Origin: Thalassiosira profunda
Taxonomy: Eukaryota; Bacillariophyta; Thalassiosirophyceae; Thalassiosirales; Thalassiosiraceae
DNA length: 14,133 nucleotides
Direction of reading: 5' to 3'
Assembly: GCA_036939355.1 (NCBI GenBank)
Contig: JALLAP010000342.1
Location: 1 to 14,133, forward strand
Shown here: positions 1 through 8,242 of the stretch, in pieces
How positions within the stretch are numbered: the stretch's first letter is position 1
How the letters are laid out: each line of letters opens with the position of its first letter
The notes under the pieces: generated by a model
What the model saw: only the letters and a program-made list of their open reading frames with translations
What the model was told of the DNA's origin: nothing
Database searches by the model: none
Program-made: the position numbers and the translations under genes

Positions 1-3000
1 ACGTGAGGAACGTCGGAGAGATGGCAAAGATCTGGCTCAACGCAAACGCCGTGCGCTGGCAGAGCTGATCGTCGGCGGTCAAGGCGAGGTTGGTCCAGAC
101 CGTCTTCTTCTGCTCGGACTCGTTCTCGCTGGAATCGAGACGACGGTTCCAGTAGTCGAAGTAATCGTCTTCTTGGGGGATAGATTCGATTTCGCCTGAA
201 GATCCACACACGAGGACACCTCCCGCTTTCTGCGAGATCTGAGTCTCCAGTACAATACTCGCAATGTATTGGTCGTTCACAATCGTATCAAAGACGCCAT
301 CGTGGATCGTCCGGGCGATCTGCGAGAGCTGGGACGGCTCCATGCTCGGCTGCAACGACGGAGCCGATACCGGGATCGTGGGCATGGTGCTGGGCTGCGT
401 GGACGGCGGTGGGTTCTCCACGGAAGGAATCTCCGAGGGTTGGCTGGACGGCTCAACGCTCGTGGATGGCCCAGCGCTCGGCGCCACGATTGTCGGGGCT
501 TGGCTGGGTTCACTCGACGTAGAGGGCACGCTGGACGGCTGGCTGGACGGTTGGCTGCTTGGAAACGTGCTCCTGCTCGGCTGCGACGACGTGCTCGGCA
601 TAAGGCTCGGCGCAGTGCTCGACGATGGAAACGCTGAGGACGGCAGCTGGCTTGTCGATGGGGCCGAGGAGAAGGACGGCAAGGAAGTCGGTGCCATGCT
701 GGGCTGGCTTGTTGGGGCGGCGGTGACGGCCTTGCCGCCCTCGGATTCGTAGATTCCGAGATCGCTCATGACGTCCGAGAGCTCGACCGTCTCGCCCTGC
801 TTGCCGAGGAGGTCGTACGATCCGCCGGCGCGGGTCCGCCAGGTGACGGAGGTCCCGCCAAACGATCCCGTCCATTCGAGCTCTCCATCGGTTGCATCGG
901 TGCCATAGGCGGCCAGCACAACTGGGTCGGAGACGAGGTAGACGTTGTTTTCGTCCGGATGGGCGTTCTTCCAGCACTTCGACGCGTGAGCGTCCCAGAT
1001 GTGGAATTCGGCCTTGATCGCGTCGCCGGCGTCGCATTCCATGCCAGAAAGTCCTTCGTACATCCGCATGTCCCGCGTGACGGCGTTGTTCGACACCGAG
1101 TACTTGAACAGGTGCTGGAAGGCTTCCGTCGTGGCGGTGGCCAGAGTGATCGAGGCGTCAGTATTGAGCTGGTCGCACGCCGCCTCCGTTGCCGCCGCGT
1201 CGACGGCCACCCACCGGCTCGTCGCCTCCATCTCGCATGGGCGCTTCAGATACGCGTCGTCTGCCGGGTCGGCCGCGTACCCCAGCCCAAAGATGCGGAG
1301 GGGTCGCCCGGTCGCGAGGAGCTCGGCGCCATTCGTAATGTGGACGTTGAGGCGCGCGAGGCTCGAGGTGGCGATGCCCGATTCGAAGGTGGTAACGACC
1401 ACCGTATCCTCCTTCGTCGAGCCCGGCTCTCGCGCGCAGGCATTGGCGTCGGTGGAGAGCACGCATCCAGCTTCGTTGAAAATGTTGACGTCGGCGTTGG
1501 AGCAGTAGATGGCCTGCTCGCTCTTAGAGATGCGGGAGGCCGTGCGCGGATTCTCGTCGTGATCGACGACGTCGAGGAATGCATCCGAGGCCACGTCGTC
1601 GTTGATGGAAGTATAGACGCTCTCAAGGGTCTGCGTCCCGCCACCATCGGGGAGGGGCTTGTCGATGGTGTTTTTCAGAGCAGTGAGCCGCTTGTCGTGA
1701 ATGCGGTAGACCCCGGGGGCGACCTATCACAGAGAGAAACGGTTGAGACACAAGTCGAAGCCAGCACCACCACACGCACAATCAAAGCTCACCTCCGCAA
1801 ACACGGGCGGGTCCATGTCGGTCCGCGAGCTTGGTCCCCACTCGGGATGCTCGAACCCGTCGTAATAGGGAGAGTAGCGCCAGCCAGTATCCCTGAAATC
1901 TGTCTTCAAGGGATCCGGCACCACATCGCACTCGGCCGAGTTGGAACTGCGATAGTCGGCCTTGGTGAGGAGCAAGATGGAATTACCCTTGGCCTTGTCG
2001 GCGCCGTGCCCGACTCCTCCGGCACCGTCCGGGTTGTACCCAATCTCGTTTTCCAGGAGTTCTGACGTCGCCACGCCATTGGTAGATTTCAGGTCGAGGA
2101 TGTACGGAACCGCAGTGTAGGGATCGTTGCCATCGTCCCCGAACGATGCACCGATGTAGTTGACATCAATCTCTACGTCGGGATTGCCTCCAAACACGTG
2201 ACGGCCATTGTTGCAATTTCCGTTGGCCTCGACGAGCTTGAACCTGGCATACAGGGTGCGTTTCTTCTCCGCTCCCGCTCCGGAGTACGTGCTTCCGGGG
2301 GCCTCGTCCACATCACACACATCATAGACTCCCTCGGCGACGACGCCGTCGGGCGTGTCACTCTCGTCACTCCACTGCGGCTGCGCGTCCAAGATGGTGC
2401 GGACGTGCCCGGCATAAACCCACGCCCACTTGTCCACAGTGTCGTACGTCCTCTTTTCCAATGTGGCACTGCAAGAAGGAGAGATGTGCAGGTGCACAAG
2501 TCTTAGCAGACGATACTAGCATCAGCGAGGCAAATGGTTGCATCGTTTCACACTTACTTGTGGAGCGGCGGGTCCGGGATCTCCTCCTGAAAGTCCTGCA
2601 TGGGCCAATACTTGCTGAGCGACCCGGTGCTCATCGTCGCGTCCTTGCGGGTGAACGCGAAGTTCCGCCAGCGGCTGTTCTCGTCGCAGGGATGGGGGCC
2701 GGCGCGGGCGTACTGTTTGTCAAAGCGAAACGTTAGCATACTGGGAGTTACATTGGTTTCATCCCTCATGATACAACCACTTACTTTCATAGTCTCGACC
2801 TGCCGCGGATTGAGCCGGCTACGGAAGTACTCGCGGTGGCTGCTTGGGTCAATGCCATTCTGTGCGGCGATCCAGTCGGAGAAGGCAGCCTTCGTTCCGG
2901 CCCCGACGGCGGACGCAAAGTCGGACACCTGGGGCCCAAAGGAGGCCTTTTCGAGGAAGCGTGCGGTCTTCTGGCGGTCGGTCAATTCATACGAGGCCGC

Positions 3001-3411
3001 GGCCATGTAGTAATCGGCGCTATCGGTGTCAGGTAGGGTGACGGTGCAGTAGTTGCCGGAGCACGAATACACCAGCCCCGAGTGCTTGCCGGCCACGCGC
3101 TCCCAATCTTTGCCGTCGTAGCTCCGGCCGACGGGGACGTAAAACTCCTTGGCGCCGTCGTCGGATCGCTCGATGGCGAAGAGGGTGCACAGTTGTCCGG
3201 CGGCCTCGGTCTTTTCAAGGGTGATGGTGGAGCTGGCGCCTGGGGTAGCGATGGCGAGGGGGTCGTCGGTGGAGGCGCGGGCTCGGTTCGTAAGGGTGGA
3301 CCATTCGCCGTCGATGACTTCGGGGTCCTTGCAGGAAAATGTTTGGGAGAGGGCGGGCGATGGGAGGAGGGCGACGGCGAGCGCCGCGAGGAGGAGGGCG
3401 CGGGGCGTCAT
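1..3411 (-). CDS. Secreted DUF1800-family protein, 5' part (4 exons, runs off the left edge)
   Basis: Exons: 3411-2785, 2712-2558, 2468-1793 and 1723-1, giving about 1060 residues with no stop before the edge. Introns are 72, 89 and 69 nt, with donors GTAAGT, GTAAGT and GTGAGC and acceptors CAG, CAG and TAG; reading frame is kept across all three. The start is the ATG at 3411 (A at -3), followed by a signal peptide with likely cleavage at ALS-Q, residues 22-23. Residues about 148-205 (RFLEKASFGP, FSDWIAAQNG, YFRSRLNPR) resemble the start of the DUF1800 domain. The last residues visible (TAFALSQIF) resemble its next conserved segment. Between them lie roughly 800 residues, including Cys-containing stretches and a Ser/Pro linker (about 822-951). 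DUF1800 proteins are common in diatoms and bacteria; their activity is unclear. The protein is probably extracellular or cell-surface. The C-terminal part lies outside the window. Confidence 0.85.
328..716 (-). repeat. Coding Ser/Pro/Gln-rich linker (PSSQPS-type degenerate repeat)
   Basis: This lies inside exon 4 of the DUF1800 gene and encodes roughly residues 822-951. Units such as PSSQPS, PSTSS and PSMAP recur with 3-8 residue spacing. Linkers of this kind are frequent in secreted diatom proteins and probably form an extended, glycosylated spacer. The opposite strand is an open frame only because the repeat is compositionally simple. Confidence 0.8.
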
Positions 3412-4033
3412 GGTTGTTGGAGCTGTTGCAAGTTGCAACTCGGTTGCAGTGTGCACGAGACGTGCGCTTCTGTCCTTTTGGGGGACCGGCAGAGCCCTTG
3501 GCGCCAGATCCGATGTGGGTAATAGGGTCGACGGAGACGGTGGGCCTTTGACGGAGTTGTCTTCGTCGATTGTGGGCTTTCCATTTTGCGCTCATCGCCT
3601 CGAGCCTTGCCTTTGTCCCTCGTGTCACCTGCCAGGGCGCAATTGTCATCTGTCAGTGAATGACATGAAATGAGCCACAGCCCCTGTCTGGAAGCGGTAC
3701 TCGAGTGCAGGTCATTCCTTCGTGCAGCGAACGAATTGAGGCCTCAGTGAATGGCAACGCCCAACAGTCATGAGTCAAGAGAGGCTCATAGCTTCACCCC
3801 CTCTCCCTCGCCCCAAACAACCACAAATCCAATCTCCTCCCTGCACTGTGTGTCCCTTTTGATGTTGCATAACGAATCTAGAGGAAGATCTGTTGGGCTT
3901 TGTGTGATATTCGGTAGCGTACGTTTCCAATTGAGAGAAATCTCACGTTCACAGCCAGAATTTGGGTGACGCGATCCAGGGGAATGCTCGGCACGCGACA
4001 AAGTGCAGTGTGTGGTTTGGAATTGCAATCAAT
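3412..4033. other. Intergenic: DUF1800 promoter and OXNAD1 3' region
   Basis: No coding region can be supported in this 622-bp stretch between two minus-strand genes. It must contain the 3' UTR of the OXNAD1-like gene and the promoter and 5' UTR of the DUF1800 gene. Visible elements are two TTGCAA palindromes (3426-3431, 3433-3438) followed by TTGCAG just upstream of the DUF1800 ATG, one TTGCAA next to the OXNAD1 stop (4023-4028), and a 10-bp direct repeat TCAGTGAATG at 3653 and 3744. No RNA gene was recognised. Confidence 0.6.
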
Positions 4034-4894
4034 TCACCACCACTTCTCAAAGTTGATGTCATCTGCCGATCGCACAAGCTTCTCTTTCGACAGAATCTCT
4101 ATCATCGACTCCGGCATCCCCGGCGGTCCGCAAACGAAGACGTCATCTGCCACCATACTATCGTCCCCTCTGAAGATTTTTGTTTGTGATTGCATCGCAC
4201 CGCCCCCAGCGTTGTTGTTCAACCACCATACTGCATCTCTGATCACGTCCAACTCCAATCTACCTTCCCTAAATGATATGTTGCTTTCGCGGCCCGTATC
4301 ACGAGCATCTTTTGCATCTCTGCCTGAATTGCCGGTAATCGAGCACATGACTCGGAAATGATTTGGCCTCTCACCCACCAGCGTCCGAAGCTCCTCCAGG
4401 AACAATAGATCTGTCCTTTCCCGAGCAGAATATAAGAGAATTGCGCGCGAACGTTCGTTCTTTTCTAAGTGCCATTGCTGTATCATTGAAAAGAGGGGAT
4501 TGATGCCGACGCCACCGGCGATGAACAGAATGTTGCTGTTTGCGGCGGCTCCTGCTGCATTGCAATCCCCTCTTCGATAGGCGAACGATCCTCCCACCCG
4601 CACATCAACAAAATCATCCGGCCGTGCGTGATTTGTGACCCACGTTGCCACCGGGTGCCGCGACGATTGGACGGCCAAGTCCAGCCGCGGCAGAGATTGG
4701 GGTATGCTCGTGATGCTGTATCCGCCGATCGGCACTTTGTCTTCGTCGGCGTATTCCCACGCGGGCGAGGGACGCGGTCGAAAGTCGAGCCATTGTCCGG
4801 GCAGGAACTCGCGCAACCCATCGACTTGCAGTGTGAGCCCGGTGACGGACGGCGAAAGCTGCCGCCGCGAGAGAATCTTGGCGCGATGCCACAT
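4034..4894 (-). CDS. OXNAD1: OXNAD1-like FAD/NAD(P)-binding oxidoreductase, single exon
   Basis: This encodes 286 residues from the ATG at 4894. The ferredoxin-reductase fold is clear: an FAD-binding beta barrel with GQWLDF (33-38) and GGYSIT (57-62), the nucleotide-binding loop FIAGGVGINP (124-133), LLYSAR (153-158), the late NAD-contact motif FVCGPPGM (253-260) and the C-terminal FEKWW. The same ending and loops occur in animal OXNAD1, a probably mitochondrial reductase of unknown substrate. Human OXNAD1 is slightly longer (about 312 residues), the difference being the N-terminal presequence. Here the N terminus is short (MWHRAKILSRR). The frame stays open upstream for 86 codons, through the telomeric tract, but has no ATG there. 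Another ATG at 4952 lies one base out of frame and opens a presequence-like peptide. It is divergently paired with the P4H gene. Confidence 0.88.
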   Translation of the reverse strand: MWHRAKILSRRQLSPSVTGLTLQVDGLREFLPGQWLDFRPRPSPAWEYADEDKVPIGGYSITSIPQSLPRLDLAVQSSRHPVATWVTNHARPDDFVDVRVGGSFAYRRGDCNAAGAAANSNILFIAGGVGINPLFSMIQQWHLEKNERSRAILLYSARERTDLLFLEELRTLVGERPNHFRVMCSITGNSGRDAKDARDTGRESNISFREGRLELDVIRDAVWWLNNNAGGGAMQSQTKIFRGDDSMVADDVFVCGPPGMPESMIEILSKEKLVRSADDINFEKWW

Positions 4895-5175
4895 GGTTCT
4901 GCCGCCAAGAGACGTGGCGGCGGAGCGTGGGAGGAGGCGATGCCGAGAGCATGCAGCCGCGTGTGTGTGTGATTGATGTTTAGGTGCTGCACCCCCTAAC
5001 CCTAACCCTAACCCTAACCCTAACCCAAAGCGCCCCCGGCTACAACTCCCCCGCGCGCCCAACTCCCCCGCCCAACACCCAACACCAACAACACCACTGC
5101 CCCCACACCAACAGGCCCCTGCCTCAACCGAACGACGCCTCCGCCCCACCAAGAGCCGCCGAAAGAGGAGTCATC
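4895..5175. promoter_or_regulatory. Bidirectional promoter region between OXNAD1-like and P4H genes
   Basis: Only 281 bp separate the two divergent ATGs (4894 on minus, 5176 on plus), so the promoters and 5' UTRs of both genes must sit here or overlap the coding regions. The stretch holds a perfect telomeric tract (4994-5026), a short CA run near 4967 and a C/CA-rich, G-poor plus strand up to about 5160. No TATA box is evident. The promoter role is inferred from gene arrangement alone. Confidence 0.65.
4994..5026 (+). repeat. Interstitial telomeric repeat, (CCCTAA)5 + CCC
   Basis: Five perfect CCCTAA units begin at 4994, 5000, 5006, 5012 and 5018, followed by CCC. The minus strand reads TTAGGG toward the OXNAD1-like gene. 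TTAGGG is the telomere unit reported for diatoms and many other eukaryotes. The tract lies between two apparently intact genes, so it is internal and not a chromosome end. Confidence 0.95.
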
Positions 5176-6621
5176 ATGGCCGCGACGAAGGCGCAGAAGG
5201 GCAAGGGCGGCGGAGGTGGCGGCGCCAAGGCGAAGAAGAGCAACGGCGCTGCAACCAAAGGTTCAGGTGCATCGTCCTTCGTCCTCTCGGCGGTGCCCGG
5301 CGTCGTAATCGCCGTTGCAGTGGCCCTCTGGTATGCCCGCGATGGTGGAAGCAGCAGCTCTCGTCCAGGAGAGACGTCGTCCACTCCGCCCTCTCGTACG
5401 TCGCGGCAGCTCGTATCACCCACGCCGGGCAGCTGGACCGATGGATACTACACCACCGAACCCGTCTCCGATCAAGCAGCCCCGTCCACCCACTCGCTCC
5501 TCTACCCCAATGGCGGGGCGGGCGAGCCCGAATCGGTTTCATTCGAAAGCGAGGAAGAGTTCGTCCAGCTGGGGAGGCTGTACAACGATCTCGGCCAAAT
5601 TGTGCAATCGCCGTCGCATTTCCGCAACGGCACCGCCCTGTACCGCGGCCCGGAGAGGCCGGGCACCCACTTCCAGTGGCCCGCCGTGCGTGTGGGATAC
5701 AAGCGCCCGGTGCCTGGTGTGTTTGGGGGAGACGGCAAACAAATCGAGCTGGAGACGCTAACGGAACCCACCGCCGATGCTCGCGCATCCGACCCCCGCG
5801 TTTTCTACGTGCACAACTTTCTGAGCCCCGCGGAGGCCGACGAGTTCGTCCGGTGGAGCACGGACGAGGCGAATCCCTACAAGATGGCGCCGTCGACTGG
5901 GGGCACGCATAAGGCGTGGAACCAGGGCGGGTCGGACGCAAGGCTGACCACGCGGACGTCGGAGAACGCGTTTGATATTACCACGGAAAACTCGCGGAAG
6001 GTGAAGCAGCGGGCGTTCCGGCTGTTGCGGATGGGGGGTTACCGGGAAAACTTGGCGGACGGCATCCAGATATTGCGGTACGAAATTGGGCAGGCATATG
6101 TGGCGCATCATGACTATTTCCCGGTGCATCAATCGGACGATCACGCGTGGGATCCGTTCCAAGGGGGAAGCAACCGGTTCGCGACGGTCTTTCTGTATCT
6201 ATCGGATGTGGAGCAGGGGTATGGCGGACAGACAGTCTTTCCGAACAGCGACAGGTTGACCGCCGACAAATCGGAGGAGCTTGTGAAGAGACTGGGAGAG
6301 CCGCCATCAATGGAGGAACAAAAGCAATACATCAAGGACGCGGGGATCGCCGAGGGTTCGTGGGAAGAGAAACTTACCCTGTCCTGCTTTGCAAAGTTCG
6401 CCGTGCCACCGCGCCGGGGCGATGCGATATTGTTTTACTCGCAGCGGCCCGACGGACAGCTGGATCGAAACTCGCTCCACGGGGCGTGTCCGGTGCTCAA
6501 GGGGACGAAATGGGGAGCCAACTTGTGGGTATGGAATGCGTGCAGATACAGCCAGTGCAAGGAGGACCCTCTGAATCCGACCAAGGAGCTTCCCGAGGAG
6601 ATGAAGGCTCCATTTTCTTGA
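5176..6621 (+). CDS. P4H: Membrane-anchored prolyl 4-hydroxylase (2-oxoglutarate/Fe(II) dioxygenase)
   Basis: A single exon encodes 481 residues. The N terminus is a short basic, Gly-rich cytosolic tail (1-32), followed by one hydrophobic segment (about 33-53, FVLSAVPGVVIAVAVALWYA), which fits a type II membrane protein with a lumenal catalytic domain. The P4H domain spans about 205-460. Fe(II) ligands are the HxD pair H311/D313 and the distal H435 in SLHGACPV. K445 in GTKWGANLW is the expected 2-oxoglutarate-binding Lys. GGQTVFPN (350-357) is also typical. About 40 extra residues (358-402) sit between that strand and the late core. The family hydroxylates proline in secreted or wall proteins, and diatom wall proteins are known to contain hydroxyproline; the substrate here is unknown. 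The start was chosen as the first ATG; the frame is open back to 4984 but only with a non-ATG codon, through the telomeric tract. Confidence 0.92.
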   Translation: MAATKAQKGKGGGGGGAKAKKSNGAATKGSGASSFVLSAVPGVVIAVAVALWYARDGGSSSSRPGETSSTPPSRTSRQLVSPTPGSWTDGYYTTEPVSDQAAPSTHSLLYPNGGAGEPESVSFESEEEFVQLGRLYNDLGQIVQSPSHFRNGTALYRGPERPGTHFQWPAVRVGYKRPVPGVFGGDGKQIELETLTEPTADARASDPRVFYVHNFLSPAEADEFVRWSTDEANPYKMAPSTGGTHKAWNQGGSDARLTTRTSENAFDITTENSRKVKQRAFRLLRMGGYRENLADGIQILRYEIGQAYVAHHDYFPVHQSDDHAWDPFQGGSNRFATVFLYLSDVEQGYGGQTVFPNSDRLTADKSEELVKRLGEPPSMEEQKQYIKDAGIAEGSWEEKLTLSCFAKFAVPPRRGDAILFYSQRPDGQLDRNSLHGACPVLKGTKWGANLWVWNACRYSQCKEDPLNPTKELPEEMKAPFS

Positions 6622-6680
6622 GGAGCGAATCAATTATATTTTCTGGGCTGCAATTCTATGTATGAGGATAACAAACATGA

Positions 6681-6818
6681 ACATAAGACCTCAATCGCCA
6701 CACATGGATCTTTGCCACACATCGAGCAATCCACTCAAACTCGTCCCTACGGGGATACAAGACATAAGACCTCAATATCCATCGCAGGTAATCTTTGCAA
6801 CTGCACTCGAGCAATCCA
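6681..6818 (+). repeat. Imperfect direct repeat, two copies about 81-85 bp apart
   Basis: Copy A (6681-6733) and copy B (6762-6818) share, in order, ACATAAGACCTCAAT, ATCTTTGC and CGAGCAATCCA, with 4 bp more between blocks in copy B. This looks like an old local tandem duplication just after the P4H gene. Confidence 0.8.
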
Positions 6819-6896
6819 TTGGCCATTCTATCCACCCTCTTTCTAGCTTTCACCGCTTCTCCTTCTGCTGCGCTGAAACCTTACTTACCACACAAA

Positions 6897-6937
6897 GTAC
6901 GTACGTACGTACGTACGTACGTAAGTACGTACTTACG
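6897..6937. repeat. GTAC tetranucleotide microsatellite
   Basis: Six perfect GTAC units (6897-6920) are followed by an interrupted run GTAA-GTAC-GTAC-TTAC-G. Each unit is its own reverse complement, so either strand of the whole array can fold on itself. Confidence 0.95.
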
Positions 6938-7118
6938 ATACTTTCCGTTCGTAGAAAACAGAGGAGCCCGCCCTCCAGCCAGGGCCTCCTCCCATACAAA
7001 GATCTCTCTCGCCCGCCTTCACCACCAGGCCGCTCATAATCCTCGCCCACCCCGGTGGCGCGCGGGCCCCTTCCATCGATTAGGCGCGGCGTATTGGTTG
7101 TTTCTTCGTTCGGGCTCC

Positions 7119-7856
7119 ATGATGACGGCGACGAAAGTGCTACCGGGCATTCCGGAGGTCGTCTGCTGCGGCGAGAGCTTGGATATGGCGTCGAATGGCA
7201 AACAAGATGCGTCGACTGCCGACGAGACCTACAGCGTCGACGACGACGGAAGCGCCGACAGTCAGTGTAGTGACGACGAGAGGTCGGTCAAATCGCATCA
7301 TTCACATCATACAAACGACAGCACCCGGCGGCTATTGCAGCAGGCCCAGGCGCGCCTCAAACGCCAATCGGCCCACGAAGAGGCCAAGGCGTTGCGGGTG
7401 GAGGTATCGCAGCTCAAGACGAACGTCGAGTTTGCCATGCGCAAGAATCAAGGGCTGAAGGACACATGTGACAATCTCGAGCATCAGTTGGCGGAGGCGA
7501 TCGAAGCAATCAGTGCATACAAGGTGAAGGAGCAGCGGTGGAACGAGGAGATGGCCGAGAGGGAAAAGGATCACATGAACCAACTGAACGACATCTGCTC
7601 CGATATGAAGGCAAAGGAGGAGACTCTGATGGCGGAAATCTTCAAACGAGATGCAAAGATCGCCGAGTTGCAAAATGCGCACAATGCCGAAGAAATGCGG
7701 AAGATGCAAGAAGCGAAGGCGAAGGAGCAGGCCATTTTTGCTGTACGTCGAGTGCTGGAGACCCAAGCGGAGGCCGAATTTGATTTGGACGACGACAAGA
7801 GCTGGTGCGACGAAGATGGAGAAGACAAATCGCATTGTTCCGGAAACTTCATTTGA
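7119..7856 (+). CDS. Unrecognised coiled-coil protein, single exon
   Basis: This encodes 245 residues from the ATG at 7119 (a second ATG follows immediately at 7122). I do not recognise a family. Residues 1-65 are low-complexity and acidic or Ser-rich (YSVDDDGSADS, SDDERS) with a His/Ser patch (KSHHSHHT, 59-65). Residues about 70-220 are rich in Glu, Lys, Gln, Ala and Leu with heptad-like spacing (RLLQQAQARL, LRVEVSQLK, LEHQLAEAIEAI, MAEIFKRDAKIAEL), which indicates a long coiled coil. The C terminus is strongly acidic (FDLDDDKSWCDEDGEDK). There is no signal peptide or membrane segment, so a cytosolic or cytoskeletal role is possible but only a guess. The gene converges with the zinc-module gene on its right. 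Confidence 0.75.
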   Translation: MMTATKVLPGIPEVVCCGESLDMASNGKQDASTADETYSVDDDGSADSQCSDDERSVKSHHSHHTNDSTRRLLQQAQARLKRQSAHEEAKALRVEVSQLKTNVEFAMRKNQGLKDTCDNLEHQLAEAIEAISAYKVKEQRWNEEMAEREKDHMNQLNDICSDMKAKEETLMAEIFKRDAKIAELQNAHNAEEMRKMQEAKAKEQAIFAVRRVLETQAEAEFDLDDDKSWCDEDGEDKSHCSGNFI

Positions 7857-8242
7857 TGTGCTCTTTTGCTCGTTGCAAGCAAATGCACCGGAAGAGTACG
7901 AGCGATTTGGGTGCCATTGCAACTGTTGACGATGCACGCAATGCATACAAATGCATGCTGCTGAACAGATTCTGGAACGATCGATGTTCTTTAGAGTTAT
8001 TTTGCTGTGCTCAAAGAGTCCGTAATGATTTCTAGCAATGCGAGAAGTTAATGTGGTAGCGTTCCAAAGAGTCCAACTCTTTGGAAGACGTCAGAAAATG
8101 CTTAGCAGATGCGTGGGCATTCGGCCGGCCAGCGGGGTCGTTCTCTTGCAATGGTCCATCCTCAAAGTGGATGTGGTGCACGTCGTCATTGGTGTTTTGC
8201 AAAACTGTACATATGATGTGTCATTGCAAACGGTGCACGTGC
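7857..8242. other. Convergent intergenic region
   Basis: These 386 bp between two stop codons must hold both 3' UTRs. No coding or RNA gene was recognised. It carries five TTGCAA palindromes (7873, 7917, 8146, 8197, 8224), a perfect 10-bp hairpin (8062-8086) and a 10-bp direct repeat CAAAGAGTCC (8012 and 8065). Confidence 0.6.
8062..8086. other. Perfect inverted repeat / hairpin, 10-bp stem and 5-nt loop
   Basis: TTCCAAAGAG (8062-8071) is followed by TCCAA and then CTCTTTGGAA (8077-8086), an exact reverse complement. It sits roughly midway between the converging genes, so it would be in a 3' UTR or termination zone if transcribed. Confidence 0.85.

Larger units (their letters stand above)
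6622..7118. other. Intergenic: P4H 3' region and coiled-coil gene promoter
   Basis: These 497 bp hold no supportable gene. They contain an imperfect direct repeat (6681-6733 and 6762-6818), a GTAC tetranucleotide array (6897-6937) and one TTGCAA at 6795. The reading frame of the downstream gene is open back to about 6795 but has no ATG before 7119. That upstream frame crosses the simple repeat, so I treat it as 5' UTR. Confidence 0.6.

Noticed and set aside
264..752. Plus-strand open frame of about 160 codons
   Set aside because: It is antisense to the PSSQPS linker of the DUF1800 gene; its repetitive Gly/Leu/Asp content is what the reverse of a Ser/Pro repeat gives, and the minus strand has the family features.
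959..2065. Plus-strand ATG-started open frame of 368 codons
   Set aside because: It lies antisense to exons 3-4 of the DUF1800 gene and crosses its intron; composition is Val/Arg/Gly-rich without a recognisable domain. It is explained by the GC-rich coding strand.
4895..5152. N-terminal extension of the OXNAD1-like protein through the telomeric tract (GLGLGL run)
   Set aside because: The frame is open but begins with TTG, not ATG, and the repeat translation is an artefact of a 6-base unit with no stop in that frame.
4984..5175. N-terminal extension of the P4H through the telomeric tract (TLTLTL run)
   Set aside because: It has no ATG. The ATG at 5176 gives a sensible basic tail followed by a membrane anchor.
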